Shown here: piece after piece, positions 54,939-62,521 of the stretch | How the letters are laid out: the number at the start of each line of letters is the position of its first letter | Numbering within the stretch: the first letter of the stretch is position 1 | Assembly (NCBI GenBank): GCA_021531755.1 | Contig: JADYUK010000014.1 | Span: 1 to 64,000, forward strand | DNA length: 64,000 bases | Reading direction: 5' to 3' | Origin: Hoylesella loescheii | Lineage (GTDB): Bacteria > Bacteroidota > Bacteroidia > Bacteroidales > Bacteroidaceae | Notes under the pieces: generated by a model | The model's input: the letters and a program-made list of their open reading frames with translations, nothing else | Database searches by the model: none | Told to the model about the DNA's origin: nothing | Program-made: the position numbers and the translations under genes

Positions 54939-56417
54939 ATGAGCATTAACAATACCAACATACCCAATCCGCCGGCATGGCTCAGTTCCATCCCGTTCAT
55001 AACACTTGTCGTCATGCTCTCGGTGACAATATCTGTCTTCGGGAGCGATGCCCTGTCAGGTCCCTCACAGATAGCCCTTCTTACTTCCACGGCGGTATGT
55101 GTCGTCCTTGGTATGGCATTCTGTGGAGTGAAATGGAGCGAGATAGAGCACAGCATCGAGAACAAGGTGCACGAGACGACAGTCTCCATCTATATCCTTC
55201 TTGTCATAGGCATGCTCTCCGGGGCGTGGATGATAAGCGGTATTGTCCCCACTCTCATCTGTTATGGAGTGCAGATTATCCATCCCACTGTTTTCCTTGC
55301 CTCAGCCTGTGTCATAAGTGCTGTGGTGTCATTGATGACCGGCTCGTCGTGGACAACGATTGCCACCATAGGTCTTGCCCTGCTTGGCATAGGGCGTGCC
55401 CTTGGCTTCTCTGACGGGTGGACAGCGGGCGCGATAATCTCCGGTGCATATTTTGGCGACAAGATGTCTCCACTCAGTGATACCACGGTTCTTGCGTCAT
55501 CAACCAGCGGCACGCCTCTCTTCACCCACATACGCTATATGATGCTCACCACGGGGCCGTCGGTCTTCATCACCCTTGCCATATTCTCTATCTCCGGCCT
55601 TTGGATGGGGAGCGGCAGGGAGGCTGACACGACAGAGTTTGTTGAGGCTCTTGGGCGAACATTCAATATAAGTCCCTGGCTTCTCCTTGTTCCCTTAGTG
55701 ACAGCCTTCCTCATATATAAGAAGGTGCCGTCGCTGATAGTCCTCTTCTCATCGGCTCTGCTTGCTGTCATCATGGCGCTTGTCTTCCAGACAGACATAC
55801 TCTGCCAGATAGCAGGTGTTGAGGAGGCCACACCCCTATCGCTCTTCAAGGGCGTTGTCCTCACTCTCAGCTCGAGCACCTCTGTCAGCACAGGTGTCCC
55901 CCTGCTCGACAGTCTTGTGTCTACACGTGGCATGTCGGGCATGCTCGATACCATCTGGCTTATTCTCTCGGCCATGATTTTCGGTGGAGCCCTGACAGCT
56001 TGCGGCATGCTCCGCAGCTTCCTTAAAGCTATTGCACGGCGCATGGTCAGGACACGTGTCGGACTTGTCTCGGCTACAGTCTTCAACGGTATCGCCATGA
56101 ATCTCATGACGGGCGATCAGTATATCTCTATCATCCTCTCTGCCAACATGTTCCGGGATGAGTATGAGCGCCAGGGCTACGAGCCGCGTCTTCTCTCCCG
56201 CTCTTGTGAGGACAGTGCCACTGTGACATCTGTCCTCATACCATGGAACACGTGTGGTATGACCCAGGCCACTGTCCTCGGTGTTGCCACGCTGACCTAT
56301 CTGCCCTTCTGCTTCTTCTGCTATCTCTCGCCTCTCATGTCCATCATCCATGCTGCCATGGGCTGGAAGATAAGGCGCAACCCCGTCGACGGGGCATATA
56401 AAGAGGATGAGGACTAA
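54939..56417 (+). CDS. nhaC: Na+/H+ antiporter, NhaC family
   Basis: A 492-residue polytopic membrane protein. I start it at the ATG at 54939 (MSINNTNIPNPPAWLSSIPF) because the 36 residues upstream in the longer frame are low-complexity His/Ser-rich and unlike the family. NhaC features: GMLSGAWMISGIVPTLICYG, VSLMTGSSWTTIATIGLALLGIG, ISGAYFGDKMSPLSDTTVLASS and LTACGMLRSF, then NGIAMNLMTGDQYISIIL and SVLIPWNTCGMTQA. It exchanges external protons for cytoplasmic sodium, aiding pH and sodium homeostasis. Its 3' end overlaps the longest gluQ frame by 11 nt. Confidence 0.92.
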   Translation: MSINNTNIPNPPAWLSSIPFITLVVMLSVTISVFGSDALSGPSQIALLTSTAVCVVLGMAFCGVKWSEIEHSIENKVHETTVSIYILLVIGMLSGAWMISGIVPTLICYGVQIIHPTVFLASACVISAVVSLMTGSSWTTIATIGLALLGIGRALGFSDGWTAGAIISGAYFGDKMSPLSDTTVLASSTSGTPLFTHIRYMMLTTGPSVFITLAIFSISGLWMGSGREADTTEFVEALGRTFNISPWLLLVPLVTAFLIYKKVPSLIVLFSSALLAVIMALVFQTDILCQIAGVEEATPLSLFKGVVLTLSSSTSVSTGVPLLDSLVSTRGMSGMLDTIWLILSAMIFGGALTACGMLRSFLKAIARRMVRTRVGLVSATVFNGIAMNLMTGDQYISIILSANMFRDEYERQGYEPRLLSRSCEDSATVTSVLIPWNTCGMTQATVLGVATLTYLPFCFFCYLSPLMSIIHAAMGWKIRRNPVDGAYKEDED

Positions 56418-57378
56418 ATATATAACCACTGGACGTATGACTGGACGTATGACAGGACATATGACAGGACGTTTCGCACCATCGCCGACAGGGCGCATGC
56501 ATCTCGGGAATATCTACTCTGCTCTCCTATCGTGGCTCTCAGCACGCAAGCAGGGCGGGCGGTTCGTGCTGCGTATAGAGGACATCGACAGGCAGCGCTC
56601 GCGCGAGGAATTTGCCCTGCAGATAGAGGATGACCTCAGATGGCTGGGACTCGACTGGGACGAGCGCTATGTGCAGAGCACAAGGGGAGATATCTACGAG
56701 CGTTATCTCGAGCGCCTTGCAGCCTTGCATCTGACATATCCCTGCTATTGCACACGTGCCGATATTATGGCGACACAGGCTCCACATGAGTCTGATGGCA
56801 GAGTTGTCTACAAGGGGACATGCAGGCCGGGTAATATCTCCGCTGACAGAATCCCCGCCCGTCCTGGCGCGACACGCATCATCGTCCCTGACGAGGACAT
56901 CACATTCTCTGATATCCATTATGGCCGGCAGACGGTCAATCTCTCCCGTCATTGTGGCGACTTCATCCTGCGGCGTGCCGACGGAGCGTGGGCCTATCAG
57001 CTCGCTGTTGTCGTAGACGATGCCCTGATGGGCATTACAGAGGTTGTACGTGGGCGAGACCTTCTGCTCTCTGTCCCACAGCAGCTGTATCTCTTCCGCC
57101 TGCTCGGTCTCACGCCACCATCCTACGCCCACATCCCTTTGTTGTGTAACGAGGCAGGACAGCGGTTGTCGAAGCGTGACCGGAGTCTCGACATGGGAGC
57201 CTTGCGCCAGCGTTTCTCTCCAGAGGAGATAGTGGGATTCCTTGCCTATCACGCCGGGCTGTTGCCACGTCCTGAGCCTGTTGCCCCGCGCGATATTGTC
57301 AGCCTCTTCTCATGGGACAGCCTGCCGACAGCAGACATCACCGTACCCTCTGATATTGCCAGCCTCCTTAAGGGGTAG
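56407..57378 (+). CDS. gluQ: Glutamyl-Q tRNA(Asp) synthetase
   Basis: A truncated GluRS paralogue that attaches glutamate to queuosine-34 of tRNA-Asp. Up to 323 residues, lacking the anticodon-binding domain, as the family should. Motifs: GRFAPSPTGRMHLGNIYSAL (HIGH-type), FVLRIEDIDRQRSREEF, the zinc region CYCTRADI followed by GTCRPG, HCGDFILRRADGAWAYQLAVVVDD, and RLSKRDRS in place of KMSKS. Several in-frame ATGs (56407, 56437, 56449, 56461) precede the core within a 12-bp repeat. Family members start just before GRFAPSPTG, so 56461 or 56437 may be the real start. It is translationally close to nhaC. Confidence 0.93.
   Translation: MRTKYITTGRMTGRMTGHMTGRFAPSPTGRMHLGNIYSALLSWLSARKQGGRFVLRIEDIDRQRSREEFALQIEDDLRWLGLDWDERYVQSTRGDIYERYLERLAALHLTYPCYCTRADIMATQAPHESDGRVVYKGTCRPGNISADRIPARPGATRIIVPDEDITFSDIHYGRQTVNLSRHCGDFILRRADGAWAYQLAVVVDDALMGITEVVRGRDLLLSVPQQLYLFRLLGLTPPSYAHIPLLCNEAGQRLSKRDRSLDMGALRQRFSPEEIVGFLAYHAGLLPRPEPVAPRDIVSLFSWDSLPTADITVPSDIASLLKG
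56425..56472 (+). repeat. 12-bp tandem repeat containing alternative gluQ start codons
   Basis: Four units of ATGACWGGACRT (first unit ACCACTGGACGT) at 56425, 56437, 56449 and 56461. They encode TTGRMTGRMTGHMTGR and place in-frame ATGs at 56437, 56449 and 56461. Confidence 0.85.
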
Positions 57379-57574
57379 CTGCTGGTATGCCTCACCTTGA
57401 GCATCGATAGGGTAGGGCATGACACGCTCACCATCCCCTCAGCTGCTCCGCCCTTGTACTTGCTCCCGCCCATAAGCCACTGAGCGAGACAACTCTCTGG
57501 GCGGGTCTGCCCCAAGAAGCCTGCTCTCCCAGACCTCTCCACGAAGAAAAAGAACCATTCACCATACCCACTCT

Positions 57575-58489
57575 ATGGAACCATTCAAGATTCATATCCT
57601 CGGCTGTGGCTCTGCCACACCCACCATGCGCCATCTCCCTTCCTCCCAGGTTGTTGAGATAAGGGGCAAACTCTTCATGATAGACTGTGCTGAGGGCACA
57701 CAGCTGCAGCTGCGCCGCACACGCATACCATTCACAAAGCTACAGGCAGTCTTCATATCACATATCCATGGCGACCACTGTCTTGGGCTTATCGGCATGA
57801 TATCAACCTTCGGACTGCTCGGCCGCACAGCTCCCCTCCATGTCTACGCCCCTGCCGAGCTTGAGGCCATGCTGTTCAGCCAGATACGCCTCTTCTGTCA
57901 TGACCTTGGCTATGATGTCATCTTCCATGCTGTCGACACAACAGTCCACGCCACTATCTTCGACGACCGCAGCCTGTCAGTCGAGACCATTCCGCTGAAG
58001 CATCGTGTTCCATGTTCTGGTTATCTCTTCCGTGAGAAGCCGTCGCTGCCACACATCCGTCGCGATATGATTGACTTCTATAACATCCCGCTGTCACAGA
58101 TAAACAACATCAAGGCTGGCGATGACTGGGTCACGGACGATGGGACCGTCATCCCCAACAGCCGTCTTGTTCGTCCTGCCGATGCGCCCCGTGCCTATGC
58201 CTACTGTTCTGATACCGCCTATCTGCCCAGTCTCGCCACCATCATCAATGGTGTCGACCTCCTCTACCATGAGGCGACATACGGTGAGGACGGCATAGCC
58301 AACGCCGAGAAATACTGCCACTCTACAGCACGCCAGGCGGCTATGGTGGCTAAGGACAGCCATGTATCACGCCTCATGCTCGGACATTACAGCTCACGCT
58401 ATCCGAAAGAGAAGGTCCTTCTCGACGAGGCACAACAGGTCTTCCCTAACACCATCCTTGCCGACGAGCTGATGGTGGTGGATGTGTAG
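57575..58489 (+). CDS. rnz: Ribonuclease Z
   Basis: A 304-residue metallo-beta-lactamase-fold endonuclease that cuts pre-tRNA 3' trailers. The zinc motif HIHGDH is in AVFISHIHGDHCLGLIGM. Further ligands: His in PLKHRVPCSGYLFREK, Asp in YAYCSDTAYLPSL, and the closing LGHYSSRY. The exosite region and the early GCGSATP are typical of ElaC-type RNase Z. The ATG at 57575 is 196 nt after gluQ; no gene is seen in between. Confidence 0.96.
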   Translation: MEPFKIHILGCGSATPTMRHLPSSQVVEIRGKLFMIDCAEGTQLQLRRTRIPFTKLQAVFISHIHGDHCLGLIGMISTFGLLGRTAPLHVYAPAELEAMLFSQIRLFCHDLGYDVIFHAVDTTVHATIFDDRSLSVETIPLKHRVPCSGYLFREKPSLPHIRRDMIDFYNIPLSQINNIKAGDDWVTDDGTVIPNSRLVRPADAPRAYAYCSDTAYLPSLATIINGVDLLYHEATYGEDGIANAEKYCHSTARQAAMVAKDSHVSRLMLGHYSSRYPKEKVLLDEAQQVFPNTILADELMVVDV

Positions 58490-58658
58490 ACGCTGGTATG
58501 GTTGGTAAGGAGAAATGAAATCTCATTGTTTGCCTTGGTGTATGTTCTGTGAGAACCTTCATGAAAGCAATAGACAGTAATGAGATAGTATAAGGTTGGC
58601 AAGTACCCAATTTGACTGGTATTGGCTGAATCAGCGTGTAGTTACCGCTATATATGAT

Positions 58659-58720
58659 AACGACAGGTGTCGGCAAACAGAGCAAGAATCTCTCTCTGTT
58701 TGCCGACACCTGTCGTTTTG
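58659..58720 (+). terminator. Strong hairpin terminator after rnz
   Basis: A perfect 24-bp stem (58659-58682 with 58694-58717, beginning AACGACAGGTGTCGGC) with an 11-nt loop, followed by TTG. It is 170 nt after the rnz stop, the longest perfect inverted repeat in the window. Confidence 0.8.
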
Positions 58721-59083
58721 TTCCATCTGTTGTTTACATGTTTACATGCTGTGTCTCCGAAACAACAGTGGCAGAGTAGAATAATAATGCTTCAGTCATG
58801 CTTGTATCTAAAACCTGTGATACATCAGTGGGCAGATAATCTTTCAGGTATTATTGCTGTTATTAACAATATTTATACAAATATTGGGCGAAATTGCGAT
58901 TTTTGTGCATGTTTTTCGTGTTTTTCGGTGTGTGCCACATGGACTGCGGAGCCATGACCACCGGCCGCTGCCTATACTCTCGCCACAGGGTAGGAGTGCC
59001 CATGGTCCGATTAGTCTGCCTGCCGATTAATCCGTCATACAATGTGCTAAGGCTCAACGCATTAGCCCCGCTCTCACAAAAGG
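58721..59083. other. Intergenic region without a recognised gene
   Basis: AT-rich in its first half (around 58840-58900). Short frames on both strands have no family resemblance or ribosome site. Nothing supported. Confidence 0.4.
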
Positions 59084-59171
59084 TACTGAATGACCAGCTC
59101 ATTGATACTGGATGAACCCATCATCAGCACTGAATGAGCGGCCTATAAGTATTGAATGAGAAACAATGAGT
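59084..59171. repeat. Dispersed 22-bp repeat, tandem array of 4
   Basis: Units at 59084, 59106, 59128 and 59150, exact 22-bp period. Three start TACTG/CACTG and the last TATTG, and the third contains ATGAGCGGCCTAT. It shares the 5' flank AGGTACTGAATGA with the copies at 21622 and 45252. Confidence 0.82.
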
Positions 59172-59253
59172 AAATCAATAAAAAAAGAACAACTGTCAGA
59201 GAAATCCGTCGTGACTCTTTCAGGCACCTCCACCATACACCAACAACGAGAAT

Positions 59254-59317
59254 AGGGGCAGACTACTACGAGATTCCCGGTCTCTTTTGTCGTGACCGTC
59301 TCGTGTTGTCTGCCCCT
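59254..59317 (-). terminator. Hairpin downstream of the Ser/Arg-rich protein gene
   Basis: AGGGGCAGAC (59254-59263) pairs perfectly with GTCTGCCCCT (59308-59317); inner bases ACGAGA/TCTCGT extend it after a small loop. It lies about 100 nt after the stop of the minus-strand gene. The T tail on minus is poor. Confidence 0.55.
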
Positions 59318-59413
59318 TTATAGGTATTTATTGTGGTCGTCGTGTGGTCGGTGTTGGTGGAGTGTTTCATCGTGTCACAGACTCCAGCCATGCCTCATAG
59401 AGCTGTTGAGAGG

Positions 59414-60577
59414 TTATCTGTGTCCTCCCCCGAAGTGGCCGCTGCCGCCTCCTGAGTGTCCACCGCTGCGGCTTGAGCTGCTTCCGCTTGATACGCTGCG
59501 TGATGATGACCCGCCTCCAGAGAAGCTACGTGACGAGCCTCCGCCAGAGAAACTGCTTGATGAGCTGCGGCTTGAGCTGCCAGAGAAGCTGCGCGACGGG
59601 CGGCTTGAAGATGATGACGAGGAGTTGCCGAATGTGCGGTTGAAGCTGTTCGACGGGCGCCGTGTCGTTGTCTGTGAGCTGCTGCTGTTGCCTGAGAAGC
59701 TGCGCGACGGGGTGTATGTCCTGTTCTCACTGCGCGAGCCTTCTGTCACTGTCTGGCGTGTGCTGCTCGGCCGGGACATCTCTGTGTGTCCGCCAAAGGT
59801 GCGTCTGCCGCTTATGTTGCTGCTTGAGCTTGTGCCGCGTGGCATATCGAATGTCCTGCGTGTGGAGTTGAGATTGCCCCGTCCGCTGACATTGTCACGG
59901 CGCACATTGCCGTCGTTGTTGCGCTCGTATCCTCCGTTGTTGCGGTTCATAGTGCCGCGGTTGCCGCCTATGTTGCCGCGGTTGCCATTGTCACGGTAGC
60001 CTTGTGGGCGTGAGTTGCGGTCGAAGCCACGGTGGTTGCCGTCGTTAGAGTGCCATCCCTGCGACATCTTGCGGTATCCCCCTCGGTCCCATCCGCCTCT
60101 CATGCCGTAGTCGTGGCGTGCGAAGTGACGGTCCCTGTACCATGAGCGCCCGCCGTTTATGTGCCATGCGTGTGCTCCGTGGTATGAGTAGAAACATGCC
60201 GGGCGGCCGAAGTAGAAGTGGGTGTGTGGATAGTATCCGAAGATGCGGAAGTGCCATACGCCTGCTCCCCAGTATATCGGGCGGTAGAAATACTCCAGTC
60301 CGCAGAATGTGCGGTACTGCCAGTCGAAGAGGATATATGAGAGGTCGAGGTTGCGACGTGTCCAGTAGTCAGAGTATACATCGCTGGCAGTGGTGATGCT
60401 CATGAGGTAGTCAAGGTTTACCTCGTATGCAGCCTCGTACTGCTCCTCGGTGAGGTCAAGCTCGTATGCCATCTTGTCTGTGAGGAAGAGAGCCTGCTCG
60501 CGGGCCTGCTTGTAGCTCATCGCGCTTGCTGTGAGCGTTGTCAGCATCATTGCTAATGTGAAGAGAACCTTTTTCAT
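59414..60577 (-). CDS. Secreted Ser/Gly/Arg-rich low-complexity protein
   Basis: A 387-residue protein with a signal peptide (MKKVLFTLAMMLTTLTASA). Residues about 20-75 are helical and acidic (QALFLTDKMAYELDLTEEQYEAAYEVNLDYL), a pattern seen in CpxP-like periplasmic proteins. Residues about 85-150 are very aromatic and His-rich (YYPHTHFYFG, FYSYHGAHAWH). From about 150 the chain is Arg/Asn/Gly-rich, and from about 240 it is a Ser/Gly/Arg repeat with SRSFSG recurring and an SGGHSGGGSGHFGGGHR-like end. I do not recognise a named domain for the C-terminal part. It is transcribed from a clear promoter with a 44-nt leader. Function unknown; surface or matrix adhesion is a guess. Confidence 0.75.
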   Translation of the reverse strand: MKKVLFTLAMMLTTLTASAMSYKQAREQALFLTDKMAYELDLTEEQYEAAYEVNLDYLMSITTASDVYSDYWTRRNLDLSYILFDWQYRTFCGLEYFYRPIYWGAGVWHFRIFGYYPHTHFYFGRPACFYSYHGAHAWHINGGRSWYRDRHFARHDYGMRGGWDRGGYRKMSQGWHSNDGNHRGFDRNSRPQGYRDNGNRGNIGGNRGTMNRNNGGYERNNDGNVRRDNVSGRGNLNSTRRTFDMPRGTSSSSNISGRRTFGGHTEMSRPSSTRQTVTEGSRSENRTYTPSRSFSGNSSSSQTTTRRPSNSFNRTFGNSSSSSSSRPSRSFSGSSSRSSSSSFSGGGSSRSFSGGGSSSRSVSSGSSSSRSGGHSGGGSGHFGGGHR

Positions 60578-60628
60578 AATCGTATATCTGTTTTATGTTT
60601 ATAATCTGTTGTTTCTTTATTTCGAGAG

Positions 60629-60659
60629 CAAAGATACTGCTTTCCGGGCAGTATGCAAA
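60629..60659 (-). promoter_or_regulatory. Promoter of the Ser/Arg-rich protein gene
   Basis: Read on minus: -33 TTTG (60656-60659), 19-nt spacer, -7 TATCTTTG (60629-60636). Start expected near 60621. Confidence 0.78.
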
Positions 60660-60730
60660 AGGTTTTTCCCTAACATGAGGGGGAATTTTCCTATTCTGAC
60701 ACTTTGCATGGAGAATATCCCGCACGCTCC

Positions 60731-60831
60731 CTGCCACAGAAGCCGATAGGCTCCCCGTGAGCATCATGGCGCCGGTTGTGATGTTTCCGAGTTGTCCTGC
60801 CACAGAAGCTGATAGGTTCCCCGTGAGCATC
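60731..60831. repeat. 35-bp direct repeat in the divergent intergenic region
   Basis: CTGCCACAGAAGCYGATAGG with the following YTCCCCGTGAGCATC occurs at 60731-60765 and 60797-60831, with two differences and a 66-bp period. On minus it could be read as a repeated peptide beginning MLTG, but that frame runs into the neighbouring promoter and gene and is unlikely to be coding. Confidence 0.8.
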
Positions 60832-60888
60832 TGTCAGGGCACAATACCCACTGTTTCAGCCCTGTCGGTAAATTTCGTGCCTGAAAAA

Positions 60889-60920
60889 TTTGTCTGTTCT
60901 AATTATTTTTCCTACCTTTG
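60889..60920 (+). promoter_or_regulatory. Promoter of the methyltransferase leader RNA
   Basis: -33 TTTG (60889-60892), 20-nt spacer, -7 TACCTTTG (60913-60920). A perfect consensus on plus. Start near 60927, leaving about 320 nt before the ATG at 61249. Confidence 0.8.
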
Positions 60921-60926
60921 CATAGT

Positions 60927-61248
60927 GCCGGCCATGCCTTTGTGATACATGGTATACCCCATCGCGTCATCCACGGCTGATGTCCAACGGGGGTGATGGT
61001 GGCCGGAGATATCTATGAAAGCTTAACCTTAAAGATGGGTACTGGTAGATTCGCTTTGCCAGATTCTGGGATTACCTACAGGATGAGAATATAAGTTGAT
61101 GAGGAAGCGCAGCGGGCTGCGTGACCTATGCGGCCTGCATGTTATCCCCGGGAAGAATCCAAGAGAATGCAAAAAGCCAGCCCATAATGATTATTCCTCT
61201 TAACGGTGGGGATTGATAGAGCCCACCTTTAATACACATTGATTTACT
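60927..61248 (+). ncRNA. Structured leader RNA / candidate riboswitch
   Basis: About 320 nt upstream of the MtaA-like gene. Domain 1 (60928-61006) is a long hairpin: CCGGCC/GGCCGG (60928-60933/61001-61006), then TACCCC with GGGGTG (60955-60960/60990-60995), and an inner GTCATC/GATGTC. Further hairpins: CTGG/CCAG (61042-61045/61059-61062), GCGCAG-CGGG-CTGCGT (61107-61122), ATGC/GCAT (61128-61140). The segment TTAAAGATGGG (61029-61039) can pair 10 of 11 bases with CCCACCTTTAA (61222-61232), which would open the 3' terminator-like hairpin. It does not contain the cobalamin-riboswitch core, nor TPP, SAM or c-di-GMP cores that I recognise. It could also be an independent small RNA. Confidence 0.55.
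61205..61230 (+). terminator. Terminator-like hairpin in the leader
   Basis: GGTGGG (61205-61210) pairs with CCCACC (61222-61227) around an 11-nt loop and is followed by TTT, 19 nt before the ATG. Its 3' arm is shared with the competing long-range helix from 61029-61039, as in attenuators. Confidence 0.5.
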
Positions 61249-62235
61249 ATGAACATGCAGAAATGGCGTGAGAGCATACTCGAAAGCACCACGCCCGTAT
61301 TAATTCCCATCATGACTCATCCCGGTATCGAGCAGCTCGGATACACTGTCCGCGAGGCTGTCACCTCAGGCAGTGTGCACGCCAAGGCCGTCGGATGGCT
61401 CGCCGGGCATTACCCTACAGCTGCCGCGACAGTCATCATGGACCTCACCGTAGAGGCCGAGGCCTTCGGTGCCGATGTGCTGTTCCCAGAGGATGAGATA
61501 CCTACAGTCACCGGCCGCCTGCTCAAGAGCCGTGACAATATATGGTCGCTGAGAGTGCCGTCGCTCGGCGAGGGACGCATCCGGGAGTATGTCAAGGCGT
61601 GTCTGCTGGCACATGAGGACATCACTGACCGCCCCGTCCTTGCCGGATGCATAGGCCCCTTCTCGCTTGCCGGCCGGCTCTTCGACATGTCAGAGATAAT
61701 GATGCTCACATGCAGCGACAAGGAGGCAGCCCATGAGCTGCTCAGGAAATGCACAGAGTTCATACTGAAATATGTTACTGCACTGAAGGCAACAGGCGTA
61801 GAGGGAGTCGTGATGGCTGAGCCTGCCGCCGGATTGCTGTCCGACGCTGACTGCCAGACATTCTCCTCAGACTATGTCAAGCGTATTGTCGACGCTGTGC
61901 AGGACGACGGCTTCATCGTCGTGCTCCACAACTGTGGCAATACCGGCCACTGCACAAAAGCGATGGTGAGGACAGGAGCCAAGGCGCTGCATATAGGCAA
62001 CAAGTGTGATATGCTCGCCGCTCTCGCTGATATGCCTGACGATGTGCTCCTGATGGGAAACCTCGACCCAGTAGGCATATTCAAGATGTCACAGCCCGAG
62101 ACTGTGGCGCAGGCGACAAAGGAGCTCATAGAGAAGACAATGGACCACAGGAATGTCGTTATCTCGACAGGCTGTGACACACCGCCACACTGCCCTATGG
62201 AGAATATCAACGCATTCTTCAATGCTGCACGATAG
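61249..62235 (+). CDS. UroD-fold corrinoid methyltransferase (MtaA/CmuA type)
   Basis: A 328-residue TIM-barrel protein of the uroporphyrinogen-decarboxylase superfamily, methylcobamide-methyltransferase branch. The zinc-binding His-x-Cys is in VVLHNCGNTGH (about residue 225), and the distal Cys is in ISTGCDTPP near 305. Both are retained, unlike in true UroD. Other blocks: VLIPIMTHPGIEQLGY at the start, MDLTVEAEAFGADVLFPEDEIP, AGCIGPFSLAGRLFDM, GVVMAEPAAGLLSDADC and LMGNLDPVGIF. Family members move a methyl group between a corrinoid protein and a thiol or other acceptor. No corrinoid protein gene is in the window; it may lie beyond the end. A 286-nt gap without a recognised gene separates it from the symporter. 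Confidence 0.88.
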   Translation: MNMQKWRESILESTTPVLIPIMTHPGIEQLGYTVREAVTSGSVHAKAVGWLAGHYPTAAATVIMDLTVEAEAFGADVLFPEDEIPTVTGRLLKSRDNIWSLRVPSLGEGRIREYVKACLLAHEDITDRPVLAGCIGPFSLAGRLFDMSEIMMLTCSDKEAAHELLRKCTEFILKYVTALKATGVEGVVMAEPAAGLLSDADCQTFSSDYVKRIVDAVQDDGFIVVLHNCGNTGHCTKAMVRTGAKALHIGNKCDMLAALADMPDDVLLMGNLDPVGIFKMSQPETVAQATKELIEKTMDHRNVVISTGCDTPPHCPMENINAFFNAAR

Positions 62236-62521
62236 ACGGGGGAAAAGAGAGGGGAGAGAAGGATGTCTGCCAATGTCATCATGCGGAAAGAAGACCGAGT
62301 GTCATGGTGAGACACCACAGAAGGCACAGCCTCTTCAGGCGTCTTCACGCAGGAGACAGCTGGAAACACGAGACACCGCTGTATATGCCAGCCTGAGACA
62401 CTCTCCCGCACGATAACCCCGAAGATGACAGACCCTTAAAAAACAGATTCCAACTAATAACAGAGCGAGCGTGAATGGCTGTGTCCTTCAGTACGCTTGC
62501 TTGCCTAATAACCTGATAACC

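Noticed and set aside
59292..59999. Plus-strand 235-residue Leu/Pro-rich frame
   Set aside because: It is antisense to the Ser/Gly/Arg-rich gene. Its composition is the shadow of serine and arginine codons, and no start signal is seen.
60456..60830. Minus-strand 124-residue frame with a repeated MLTG peptide
   Set aside because: It runs through a promoter and the first part of the 59414-60577 gene. The peptide repeat only reflects the 35-bp DNA repeat.
60927..61248. Cobalamin riboswitch
   Set aside because: The gene context invites it, but the conserved core around GCCACTG and the B12 box are not present, and the helices do not match that class.
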